Positions 54,900 through 63,276 of a DNA stretch of 64,000 bases are shown here, in pieces. Positions within the stretch are counted from its first letter, which is position 1. Every line of letters starts with the position of its first letter. Both the position numbers and the translations under genes were made by a program. A model generated the notes under the pieces. The model did no database searches. It saw only the letters and a list, made by a program, of their open reading frames with translations, and was not told the origin of the DNA. This DNA comes from Pseudomonas graminis (GTDB taxonomy: Bacteria; Pseudomonadota; Gammaproteobacteria; Pseudomonadales; Pseudomonadaceae): contig NZ_SOCR01000002.1 in assembly GCF_004364335.1 (NCBI RefSeq), positions 124,001 through 188,000 of the forward strand. Direction: 5' to 3'.

Positions 54900-55289
54900 A
54901 TGTTCACTAAAGATTTCCGAATCCTGCTGGTTGAGGATCATCCGTTTCAGTTGATCGCCTTGCAGATCCTGCTGAACAACCATGGTCTGTACCGCGTCAC
55001 GCCGGCGCTCAATGCCAGCGAAGCACTCGGCGCCATGGAGCGCAGCGCCGAGCCCTATGACCTGCTGCTCTGCGACCAGCGTCTGCCGGGCATGTGCGGC
55101 CTGGAGCTGATACAGACGGCGAGCCAGCGCGGCCTGGTCCAGCGCGCCGTGCTGCTCAGCGGCCTCGACGCGGACCCGCTGGCGACCCTCGAGTCCGAAG
55201 CCAGGGCGATGGGCCTGCCACTGCTGGGTTGCCTGAGCAAACCGCTCAACACCCTGGAGCTGATCGGCCTGCTGTCCACGCCCAAATAA
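54900..55289 (+). CDS. Single-domain response regulator, RocR receiver-like
   Basis: A lone receiver of 129 residues: ILLVEDHPFQLIALQILL (acidic pair), YDLLLCDQRLPGMCGLELI (phospho-acceptor Asp in CDQRLP), VLLSGLD (Ser/Thr switch) and LPLLGCLSKPLNTLELIGLL (conserved Lys). It has no output domain. The order ILLxG...LGxLxKPxxxxxxIxxLL is like that of the receiver of RocR/PvrR, which elsewhere carries an EAL domain. It is 364 bases upstream of the NarL-type regulator and BvgS-like kinase, so it may compete for phosphate from that kinase. Start ATG 54900 has TGGA nine bases ahead. Confidence 0.85.
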   Translation: MFTKDFRILLVEDHPFQLIALQILLNNHGLYRVTPALNASEALGAMERSAEPYDLLLCDQRLPGMCGLELIQTASQRGLVQRAVLLSGLDADPLATLESEARAMGLPLLGCLSKPLNTLELIGLLSTPK

Positions 55290-55653
55290 TTTCGTGTGCC
55301 TGCCGGTCTTTCCCGGGTGCATCCCGGTACCGATCCAGGCCGCTGCCGGACGCGCATTTCCAATGCGCCGTTGATATCGTTGAACCGACGCGTTTAGACA
55401 GGCAGGTACTGTTTCGCGAATGTGCAGGTTTATTCCGATTGGAAATAAACGCGCGCGCTGACATGCATATTAGTCAACCGTAAATGCTGTTACGTATTAA
55501 ACATTCATGACCGCTGCGTGTATTCATGTACGCACATACGCTTATTTCTGTAGGAACATTCCTATATAGCGCTTCGGGCATGATCTCTTTATGTGCGCCT
55601 TTGAACATCTGGGATAAGGTGCGCGCTTTCTTGCCACCCGTTATGGATTGATC
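55290..55653. other. Regulatory region ahead of the Roc-like genes
   Basis: No gene. The second half is markedly A/T-rich, suiting a regulated promoter. It has a perfect palindrome TAGGAACATTCCTA at 55551-55564, about 90 bases before the regulator start, that might be an activator site. No terminator for the receiver gene is clear. Confidence 0.5.
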
Positions 55654-56280
55654 ATGAACTCTATTTTTATTATCGACGACCACCCGGTCATACGAATGGC
55701 CATACGTATGCTTCTGGAAAACGAGAATTACGAGGTGTTCGGAGAGACCGACAACGGCGTTGACGCGATGCAGATGGTCCGAGAGTGCATGCCCGACCTC
55801 ATCATCCTGGACATCAGCATCCCCAAGCTGGACGGGCTCGAAGTCCTCGCCCGCTTCAACGCCATGAACCTGCCCTCGAAGATTCTCGTACTCACCGCTC
55901 AGGCGCCGAGCCTGTTCGCCATCCGATGCATGCAGTCGGGCGCCTCGGGTTATGTGTGCAAGCAGGAAGACCTCAGCGAACTTGTCAGCTCGGTGAAGGC
56001 GGTATTATCCGGCTACAATTACTTTCCCAGTCAGGCCCTTGCCGCGTCGATCAAAAAAGAGGGTGACCCCAACGAGCTTGAGCGCTTCAAACTCGTCAAT
56101 GACCGTGAACTGATGGTATTGCAACTGTTTGCCCAAGGGCGGACAAACAAGGAAATTGCCAAGGGCATGTTCCTCAGCAACAAAACGGTCAGCACTTACA
56201 AAACCCGCTTGATGCAAAAACTCAAGGCCAAGACTCTGGTAGAACTTATCGAGATGGCAAAACGCAATTCGCTAGTGTGA
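55654..56280 (+). CDS. NarL/FixJ-type response regulator (RocA2/BvgA-like)
   Basis: Receiver with IFIIDDHPVIRMAIRMLL (DD pair), DLIILDISIPKLDGLEVL (phospho-acceptor Asp), ILVLTAQAP and YVCKQEDLSELV; then a LuxR-type DNA-binding domain NDRELMVLQLFAQGRTNKEI, AKGMFLSNKTVSTYKTRLMQ. It is 208 residues, like BvgA and RocA. Translation ends eight bases before the kinase, so they are one operon. By synteny with PAO1 (PA3043, PA3044, PA3045 from memory) this is the RocA2 place, though there the gene order may differ. Confidence 0.92.
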   Translation: MNSIFIIDDHPVIRMAIRMLLENENYEVFGETDNGVDAMQMVRECMPDLIILDISIPKLDGLEVLARFNAMNLPSKILVLTAQAPSLFAIRCMQSGASGYVCKQEDLSELVSSVKAVLSGYNYFPSQALAASIKKEGDPNELERFKLVNDRELMVLQLFAQGRTNKEIAKGMFLSNKTVSTYKTRLMQKLKAKTLVELIEMAKRNSLV

Positions 56281-56288
56281 GAGACAGG

Positions 56289-59200
56289 ATGCCAAAGGCG
56301 TTAAAGGACTATTGGATAGCAGCCGTGATTGTCTGCCTTGGCTTTGATACCCAGGCAGATACCCTGGCGCCGGAACGCTATTCGCTGCTGAGCCGCTCCA
56401 ACCCGGCGCACATGGACGTAACGCTGGACCGCGCCCAGTGGCAATGGGTGCGCAACAAGCGCGAGCTGGTGGTCGGCACCTCCGCGCCGGACTATCCGCC
56501 TTTCGACATGACCCTGACCGGGCACGACTACGAAGGCTTCACCGCCGACTACATCGGCATTCTCGGACGCGTGCTCGACCTGCCCGTCAAGGTTCTGCGT
56601 TTCGCCAGCCGCGACGAGGCGATCCAGGCGCTGAGCAACGGCGACATCGATCTGCTGGGCAGCGCCAATGGCTATGAGGCGTCGGCGAGCGGGATCATGC
56701 TGTCCACGCCCTACGCCGTTGACCAACCCGTCCTGGTGACCCGCGCCGGAGAGGCCCGGCCCCTGAACGGCGACCTCAACGGCTTGCGCCTGAGCATGGT
56801 TTATCACTACCTGCCACCCGACGAAATCGCCGCGCTCTATCCCAAGGCGCGCCTGCAGACCTTCCCCTCCTTCCAGAGCGCGATCAACGCCGTGGCGTTC
56901 AACCAGGCCGATGTGTTTCTGGGCGACACGATTTCCACCCACTACGTCATTAACAAGGGCTATCTGAACAACGTGCAGATGGCCAATTTCGGCAAGCACG
57001 AGGCCAACGGTTTCAGCTTCGCCGTGCAGGCATCCAACCCGACGCTGCTGGACATCGTCAACCGGGTGCTCAAGGGCATTCCGGTGGAAGAACGCGTCGC
57101 CATTTCCAAACGCTGGGGTGCCGGCAGCGACCTGATGCTCACCGACCAGAAGCTGCAGCTCAATCAGCGCGAAGAGCGCTGGATCGCTCAGCACCCGACC
57201 GTTCGCGTGGTTTTCAACGAGGCCTATGCGCCGCTTACGTTCTTTGATGGGGCCGGCAATTTCAGCGGGGTGACCGCCGACTTGCTCGAACTCATCCGCC
57301 TGCGCACCGGGCTCACCTTCAAGGTCAGCCATGCCGCCAGCATGAACGACATGACCCACCAGCTCAGCCAGGGCCAGGCCGACCTGATCGGCGCGATGAT
57401 TCCCAGCGACGAGCGCCAGAACCGCTTCAATTTCAGCCGGCCCTACATGGACAACGTGTTCGTGCTGGTCACTCGCAAGGAAACCTCGGCGCCCTCCAAT
57501 CTCGATCAGCTGGACGGCAAGCGTGTGGCGCTGGCCCTCAGCAGCCCGATCCTGCCCTTCCTGCGCGAGCAGCATCCGGGCATTTATCCGGTGGAGGTCG
57601 ACAACCCGGCGCAAGCCCTGGACATGCTCGCCCATGGCCGGGCGGAGGGCGCCATTACATCGCTGTTCAGCGCCAGTTATTTCCTCTCCTCCCGGGCGTT
57701 GAACGATACGTTGCAGATGCGCGTGACGGTCGGTCAGGAACCGGCGCGCATTGCCATGGCCACGTCACGCAACGCGACCGAGCTGACCTCGATTCTCGAC
57801 AAGGCGCTGTCGAGCATCGCGCCGGAAGACCTGGCCGCGATCAACAACCGCTGGCGCACTTACACGCCGCCGGGCAGCGGTGCGTGGCATGACTATCAGT
57901 TGGTGATTTATCAGATCGTCGGCGGCGCAAGTCTGTTGCTGCTGGGCTCGCTGGCCTGGAATGCCTGGATGCGCCGGCAGATCAAGCAGCGCGAGCGAGC
58001 CGAGCGGGCGCTCAATGATCAGTTCGAATTCATGAGCGCGCTGGTCAACGGCACGCCTCATCCGATCTATGTCCGCGACCGCGACGGCCTGCTGAAAATA
58101 TGCAACGAAAGCTACCTCGCCGCCTTTGCCGCGCGACGCGAGGACGTGATCGGTAAAAGTATTCTGGACGGCATTTTAAGCAACACCGAAGAGGCTCTGG
58201 GCTACGTCGAGGACTACAAGCGCGTCATGGCCGAGGACGAGCCGCTGATTCTTGATCGTTCGCTGCACATCGGCGGCCGCGAGCTGACGATCTACCACTG
58301 GATCCTGCCGTTCCGTGACTCCCTCGGCAAAGTCCAGGGCATCATCGGCGGCTGGATCGATATCAGCGAACGGCGGCAATTGATCGAGCAACTGCAGACG
58401 GCCAAAGACCTTGCGGACGATGCCAATCGCGCCAAAAGTACCTTCCTGGCGACCATGAGCCATGAGATCCGCACGCCAATGAACGCCGTCATCGGCATGC
58501 TCGAACTGGCACTGAAGCGTGCCGACCAGGGCCATCTGGACCGCCCGGCCATCGAAGTGGCCTACAGCTCGGCGAAGGATTTGCTGGAGCTGATCGGCGA
58601 TATTCTCGACATCGCCCGCATCGAGTCAGGCCGACTGAGCCTGAGCCCCGAGCGCGCCAATCTGCGCCAACTGGTCGAGTCCGTGGTGCGGGTGTTCGAC
58701 GGCCTTGCCCGGCAAAAAAGCCTCACCCTGGCACTGGATCTGGACGCGCGGACCAACACGGATGTGCTGATCGACCCGCTGCGCTTCAAGCAGATCCTCT
58801 CCAATCTCATCAGCAACGCCATCAAATTCACCGAGAGGGGTCAGGTCAAGATCAGCTTGCAGACCGAGGCCGGGCGCAGTCCCCAGCAAATGCGCGTGCA
58901 AGTGGTGATTCACGACAGTGGCATCGGGATCACCGAGCAGGACCAGCAGCGGCTGTTTGCGCCTTTTGCCCAGGTCGATCAGTCAGGGCAACTGGCGCGC
59001 ACCGGCGCCGGCCTTGGCCTGGTGATCTGTCGCAGCCTGTGCGAAATGATGGGCGGAAACCTGACGCTGAGCAGCCGTCCCGGGGATGGCACGCGAATCG
59101 AAATGACCTTCGAGTTCACCACCCTCGAGCCGCTGGAGGCGAAAAGCATCGCCCGTGAAGCGCCCCCCCATGCCTCAAGCGCGCTGCACATCCTGATCGT

Positions 59201-59948
59201 CGACGATCACCCGGCGAACCGCCTGCTGCTGTTGGAGCAACTGTGCTTTCTGGGGCATCGCTGCGACATGGCGGTACAGGGCGCCGAAGCGCTCGAACGC
59301 TGGCGTACCGAGCGTTTCGACCTGGTGATCGCCGATTGCAATATGCCGGTGATGAACGGCTACGATCTGGTCCGGGCCATCCGCCAGCGGGAGCAAAGCG
59401 AAGCACGTCCACGTTGCACCGTGCTGGGCTACACCGCCAATGCGCAACCGGAGGAAAAGCAACGCTGCCGTGATGCCGGCATGGACGACTGCCTGTTCAA
59501 ACCCATCAGCCTGACGGCGTTGAACGACCGCTTGAGCAAGATCCTGCCACTGCCGGCGCGCCCAACCGTGCCTGTTCAGCCGCCGCCGGCCGTGTTCGAC
59601 CCGCAAACCATCGCAGCGCTGACCGGTGGCAGGGCCGACATGAATGAGCGGCTGCTCGATCAACTCATCACCAGCATTCGTCAGGACCGTGCCGAACTGA
59701 ACGCGACCCGTCTTCCGGAGCAGCTGAAAGACATCGGCCACAAGGTGCGCGGCGCCGCGAACATCATCTCTGCGACGGCTGTCATGCAAGGCTGCGAAGC
59801 GCTTGAAGCGGTCTGCGGAGGTGAAGCGCCGGAGGCCATTGTCAACCAGCGGCAGTCAGCACTTGATCTGGCGATGGAAGCGCTGGAGCAGGCGTTGTTG
59901 GCGTATCGCAGTGAAACACCCGCGCCAGAGGGAGGGCCGCCGGCATGA
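56289..59948 (+). CDS. BvgS/RocS-like unorthodox hybrid histidine kinase
   Basis: A 1219-residue phosphorelay kinase. Signal peptide, then two periplasmic Venus-flytrap domains (about 45-270 and 285-520; e.g. GTSAPDYPPFDMTLTGHDYE and NEAYAPLTFFDGAGNFSGV), a membrane helix (QIVGGASLLLLGSLAWNAWM), PAS (about 575-690), kinase core with SHEIRTPMNAVIGML (His725) and ATPase NLISNAIKFT / DSGIGI / GAGLGL, receiver with DDHPANR and Asp1016 (IADCNMPVMNG), and an HPt domain with His1151 (HKVRGAANIIS). All steps of a His-Asp-His-Asp relay to the upstream regulator are present. The ATG follows GAGAGACAGG; a GTG overlaps the previous stop. Confidence 0.94.
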   Translation: MPKALKDYWIAAVIVCLGFDTQADTLAPERYSLLSRSNPAHMDVTLDRAQWQWVRNKRELVVGTSAPDYPPFDMTLTGHDYEGFTADYIGILGRVLDLPVKVLRFASRDEAIQALSNGDIDLLGSANGYEASASGIMLSTPYAVDQPVLVTRAGEARPLNGDLNGLRLSMVYHYLPPDEIAALYPKARLQTFPSFQSAINAVAFNQADVFLGDTISTHYVINKGYLNNVQMANFGKHEANGFSFAVQASNPTLLDIVNRVLKGIPVEERVAISKRWGAGSDLMLTDQKLQLNQREERWIAQHPTVRVVFNEAYAPLTFFDGAGNFSGVTADLLELIRLRTGLTFKVSHAASMNDMTHQLSQGQADLIGAMIPSDERQNRFNFSRPYMDNVFVLVTRKETSAPSNLDQLDGKRVALALSSPILPFLREQHPGIYPVEVDNPAQALDMLAHGRAEGAITSLFSASYFLSSRALNDTLQMRVTVGQEPARIAMATSRNATELTSILDKALSSIAPEDLAAINNRWRTYTPPGSGAWHDYQLVIYQIVGGASLLLLGSLAWNAWMRRQIKQRERAERALNDQFEFMSALVNGTPHPIYVRDRDGLLKICNESYLAAFAARREDVIGKSILDGILSNTEEALGYVEDYKRVMAEDEPLILDRSLHIGGRELTIYHWILPFRDSLGKVQGIIGGWIDISERRQLIEQLQTAKDLADDANRAKSTFLATMSHEIRTPMNAVIGMLELALKRADQGHLDRPAIEVAYSSAKDLLELIGDILDIARIESGRLSLSPERANLRQLVESVVRVFDGLARQKSLTLALDLDARTNTDVLIDPLRFKQILSNLISNAIKFTERGQVKISLQTEAGRSPQQMRVQVVIHDSGIGITEQDQQRLFAPFAQVDQSGQLARTGAGLGLVICRSLCEMMGGNLTLSSRPGDGTRIEMTFEFTTLEPLEAKSIAREAPPHASSALHILIVDDHPANRLLLLEQLCFLGHRCDMAVQGAEALERWRTERFDLVIADCNMPVMNGYDLVRAIRQREQSEARPRCTVLGYTANAQPEEKQRCRDAGMDDCLFKPISLTALNDRLSKILPLPARPTVPVQPPPAVFDPQTIAALTGGRADMNERLLDQLITSIRQDRAELNATRLPEQLKDIGHKVRGAANIISATAVMQGCEALEAVCGGEAPEAIVNQRQSALDLAMEALEQALLAYRSETPAPEGGPPA

Positions 59949-60412
59949 GGCTGATGGCCATGAGCGCGGCTGACTTTCAGGCGTTTGCCGCCCGTTCGGT
60001 CGCCGGGTATGCCCGGGATATTGCCCGCACTTACGGACTGCCTGACGCGTCGGCCTTCACCAGCGCCAGCGCTGACTTCAATGAACTCTTGGAGGACGGC
60101 CTGGAAACCGAGGGGCATTATTTCTACCGCTTGTGCATCGGCGATGATGTTGAGGTGGGCAGTCTCTGGATAGGGGTTGTGGAGAACCCGCCGTTGCCCA
60201 CCCGCCTGTTTGTCTACGACCTGGAGATTGATCCGGCCTTCAGACGTCAGGGCCTGGGCAGGCAGGCACTGAACGCCGTCGAAACGTGGGCCATCGAGCG
60301 CGGCATTCGCCGTCTGGAACTGAACGTGTTTTCTGACAACGTTGCCGCGCGGACGCTGTACGAGACCTCAGGAATGGCTGCCTGTGAAATCACCATGGGC
60401 AAGGATTTGTAG
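59945..60412 (+). CDS. GNAT-family N-acetyltransferase (155 aa)
   Basis: Acetyl-CoA motif LEIDPAFRRQGLGRQALNAV and ELNVFSDNVAARTLYETSGM are classical GNAT elements. The ATG overlaps the BvgS-like kinase stop by four bases (ATGA), so it is translated with it and is part of the operon. Role unknown; it could modify a small compound or a regulator of the Roc-like system. Confidence 0.88.
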   Translation: MRLMAMSAADFQAFAARSVAGYARDIARTYGLPDASAFTSASADFNELLEDGLETEGHYFYRLCIGDDVEVGSLWIGVVENPPLPTRLFVYDLEIDPAFRRQGLGRQALNAVETWAIERGIRRLELNVFSDNVAARTLYETSGMAACEITMGKDL

Positions 60413-60433
60413 CACGCCGTTGTGCGCCACCGA

Positions 60434-61417
60434 TCAGGGCGGCCCGGCGGCAGAATCGACGCTGCCGTACGGCGCCAGATGCTCGCTCAGGTAGTTCAGC
60501 AGAATGCTCACCTTCGGCAGCGCCTCTCGGGTTTTCAGCCAGACCAGGTTCATCGGCAGTCCATCAGTGGCAAGCTCCGGCAGCACTTCCACGAGTCGAC
60601 CTTCGTTGAGGTGGGTTTGCACCAGCCAGGTCGGCAACTGGGCGATGCCATGACCGGCCAGTGTCGCCGACACTTCGCCCTCCCCGTCGCCGACGGCAAT
60701 GCGCGGATGAATGACTCGACGCTCCTGATCCCCCGGCACGCGCCCGCGAAAATACCAGGGCCCGACCTGCCCGTCGGAGTGGCCGTAGGCGATGCAGTGA
60801 TGGTGCTCGAGATCGGCGTCCGTCTCGGGCCGACCGTGCTCGGCGATGTAACTCGGCGCGGCGCAGAAGACCAGTCGCTGAGCGCCGATGAAACGATGCC
60901 CGAGCCCCGCGGCCCACGCGTCGCGTCCGCCGATCCTGACCACGATATCGATGCCTTCATGCACCGGGTCGATGAACCGGTCGGAGAACGAAATGTGCGG
61001 CTGCAGCAGCGGGTATTCCCTGACGAAATTGAGAATCAGCGGCAACACATGGAGGCGTCCGTAGGACGCAGGCAAATCAATCCGCACCCGCCCATGGGGT
61101 TCATGCCGCTCGGACGCAAGCGCCAGTTCGGCTTCTTCGAGGTCAGCCAGCACGCCGCTGCAGGTGGCGTAGAACTTCACCCCGGCTTCAGTGAGAGCCA
61201 GGCGGCGCGTGGTGCGATTGAACAGCCGTTGACCCAATCGCTGCTCCAGGCGGGCGATGCTTTTACTGACCGCTGACGCTGTCAGGTTCAGCTTCAGTGC
61301 CGCATTGGCGAAGCTGCCCAAATCGGCCACGGCCACAAATACGTCAATGCCCTTGAGGCGTTCGGACGAAAACACGGCGAATACCATTACTGAACTGAGT
61401 TCGCGATAGTAAGTCAT
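60434..61417 (-). CDS. LysR-family transcriptional regulator
   Basis: The winged helix-turn-helix lies in the first 70 residues (LKGIDVFVAVADLGSFANAA, LKLNLTASAVSKSIARLEQR), followed by an effector-binding domain (RVRIDLPASYGRLHVLPLIL). It is the CrgA-like group that controls a divergent transport or redox gene. The start is either 61417 or 61387 (or a GTG between); ribosome sites are weak. It is divergent from the MFS exporter at 61482 with 64 bases between, so it probably regulates that gene. Confidence 0.9.
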   Translation of the reverse strand: MTYYRELSSVMVFAVFSSERLKGIDVFVAVADLGSFANAALKLNLTASAVSKSIARLEQRLGQRLFNRTTRRLALTEAGVKFYATCSGVLADLEEAELALASERHEPHGRVRIDLPASYGRLHVLPLILNFVREYPLLQPHISFSDRFIDPVHEGIDIVVRIGGRDAWAAGLGHRFIGAQRLVFCAAPSYIAEHGRPETDADLEHHHCIAYGHSDGQVGPWYFRGRVPGDQERRVIHPRIAVGDGEGEVSATLAGHGIAQLPTWLVQTHLNEGRLVEVLPELATDGLPMNLVWLKTREALPKVSILLNYLSEHLAPYGSVDSAAGPP

Positions 61418-61481
61418 TTATGTCGCGGATGAGAACGCAAATCTCCAATAGGCTATGGCAACGACTCTTGGAGCTTCTTCT

Positions 61482-62666
61482 ATGCAACCTTCACATTCCG
61501 CAACGGCGTCCGCGCCGGATGCCACGTCTCGATCCGGTGTGCAGATCCTGATCATGGCGATCGCTGCATTCATCATCGTCACCACCGAATTCCTGATTGT
61601 CGGACTGCTTCCGGCCATGGCCCACGACCTCGGCGTTTCCATCGCCGTGGCTGGCCAGGTGGTGACGCTGTTCGCTTTTACCGTCATGTTGTTCGGGCCG
61701 TTCCTCACGGCAAAACTGGCCGGCGTCGAGCGCAAAAAGCTGTTCACCATCATCCTGCTGGTGTTTGCCGCTTCCAACGTGCTGGCGGCGCTGTCCACCA
61801 ACATCTGGGTCATGGCCCTCGCGCGGTTCATTCCGGCGCTGGGCTTGCCCGTGTTCTGGGGCACCGCCAGTGAAACCGCCGGGCAACTGGCAGCACCCGG
61901 CAAATCGGGTCAGGCCGTGTCACGGGTTTACCTGGGCATTTCCGCTGCGCTGGTGTTCGGCGTACCGCTGGGCACCGTCGCTGCCGATACCCTCGGCTGG
62001 CGCGGCAGCTTCTGGGTGCTGGCCGTCATCTCCCTGGTCATCGCCGTCCTGATGCAACTGTGCATGCCGACCTTGCCCTCCTCGCCTGCCAAGCACGGCG
62101 AGAAGCAGACCGACATCCTCAAACAGCCGCGCTTTATCGCCCATGTGTTGCTGTCGGTACTGGCGTTCACCGCGATGTTCACGGCTTACACCTACCTGGC
62201 CGATATCCTCCAGACCCTGGCCGGCGTTCCAACCAATCAGGTCGGCTGGTGGCTGATGGGCTTCGGTGCGGTCGGCATGATCGGCAACCAATGGGGCGGC
62301 AAGCTGGTCGATCGCAGCCCGCTGGGCGCGATGGTGTTGTTCCTGGTGATTCTGAGTATCGGCATGGCCGCCGCCATTCCATTGGCCACAGACCACCTCT
62401 GGCTAATCGCCGCGCTGGTCCTGTGGGGCATTGCGTATACCGCGCTGTTCCCGGTGTGTCAGGTGCGTGTCATGCAAGCCGGTGCCAAGGCTCAGGCGTT
62501 GGCGGCGACCATGAATATCTCGGCGGCTAACGCCGGCATTGGCCTGGGCGCGATTTTTGGCGGGTTGGGTATCGGCCACTTCGGACTTGGGTCGCTGGGC
62601 TGGATCGCGACCGGGATCGCTGCCCTGGCGATCGTGGTTGCGCTGTTGATGATGCGTAAGCAGTAA
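61482..62666 (+). CDS. MFS transporter, AraJ/YdhP-like exporter
   Basis: A 394-residue, twelve-helix permease. The first helix has MAIAAFIIVTTEFLIVGLLP, the same TEFxxxGLLP signature as the transporter at 2866, and motif C region VYLGISAALVFGVPLGTVAA. GGAG lies eight bases before the ATG at 61482; the upstream ATG at 61455 lacks a site. It is paired with a LysR regulator, an arrangement typical of inducible efflux pumps. Substrate unknown. Confidence 0.9.
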   Translation: MQPSHSATASAPDATSRSGVQILIMAIAAFIIVTTEFLIVGLLPAMAHDLGVSIAVAGQVVTLFAFTVMLFGPFLTAKLAGVERKKLFTIILLVFAASNVLAALSTNIWVMALARFIPALGLPVFWGTASETAGQLAAPGKSGQAVSRVYLGISAALVFGVPLGTVAADTLGWRGSFWVLAVISLVIAVLMQLCMPTLPSSPAKHGEKQTDILKQPRFIAHVLLSVLAFTAMFTAYTYLADILQTLAGVPTNQVGWWLMGFGAVGMIGNQWGGKLVDRSPLGAMVLFLVILSIGMAAAIPLATDHLWLIAALVLWGIAYTALFPVCQVRVMQAGAKAQALAATMNISAANAGIGLGAIFGGLGIGHFGLGSLGWIATGIAALAIVVALLMMRKQ

Positions 62667-62781
62667 GGACCCGGTCTGGCAGTGGGGCGATGATGGGTTG
62701 CTGTCTTGCCAGGCACAACACGCCGAGTCGGGATGCCGCTTTTTGAGCGCGGCATTCCGGGTCTGCAATGAGAATAACCGG

Positions 62782-63195
62782 TCACCCAACCGCTACTTTT
62801 CCTTCCCGCGCCGCCAGAATGCGCGGCAGATTGTCTTCGATCCAGGATGTCAGCCCGTCCATCTGTAAGGCAACCTCTTCGCCCATCGCCGTCAGCCGGT
62901 ATTCAACGTGGGGCGGCACCACCGGCAGCGCCTTGCGCTCGACGAACCCATCCTGTTCCAGGCTCTGAAGTGCCTGCGAAAGCATCTTTTCACTCACCCC
63001 GCCGATTTTGCGCCGCAGCTCGCTGAACCGGTGCATGCCGTCCAGCAACACCACCAGTACCAGTACGCCCCAGCGGCTGCACACATGGTTGAGGATTTCC
63101 CGCGACGGGCAATCCCGAGCCAGCACCTCACCGGTACGGATTCGCTCCAGCAACGAGACGCTGCCTGCAGAGGTAGAAACGCTATCGTTCATCAC
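62782..63195 (-). CDS. HxlR-family transcriptional regulator
   Basis: The 137-residue winged-helix protein carries CPSREILNHVCSRWGVLVLV, RFSELRRKIGGVSEKMLSQA, and LQSLEQDGFVERKALP. The N-terminal Cys (RDCPSREIL) matches the conserved Cys of QorR-type HxlR proteins that sense quinones or aldehydes. It is divergent from the QorB-like oxidoreductase at 63277, with 81 bases between, and most likely represses it. Confidence 0.9.
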   Translation of the reverse strand: MMNDSVSTSAGSVSLLERIRTGEVLARDCPSREILNHVCSRWGVLVLVVLLDGMHRFSELRRKIGGVSEKMLSQALQSLEQDGFVERKALPVVPPHVEYRLTAMGEEVALQMDGLTSWIEDNLPRILAAREGKVAVG

Positions 63196-63276
63196 ACTTA
63201 CCTTTTCGTACGTACTTACGAAAGGTTAGCACGATGACTATGCTGGTCGCTCATTCCACCTCGTTCGGTAATCATC

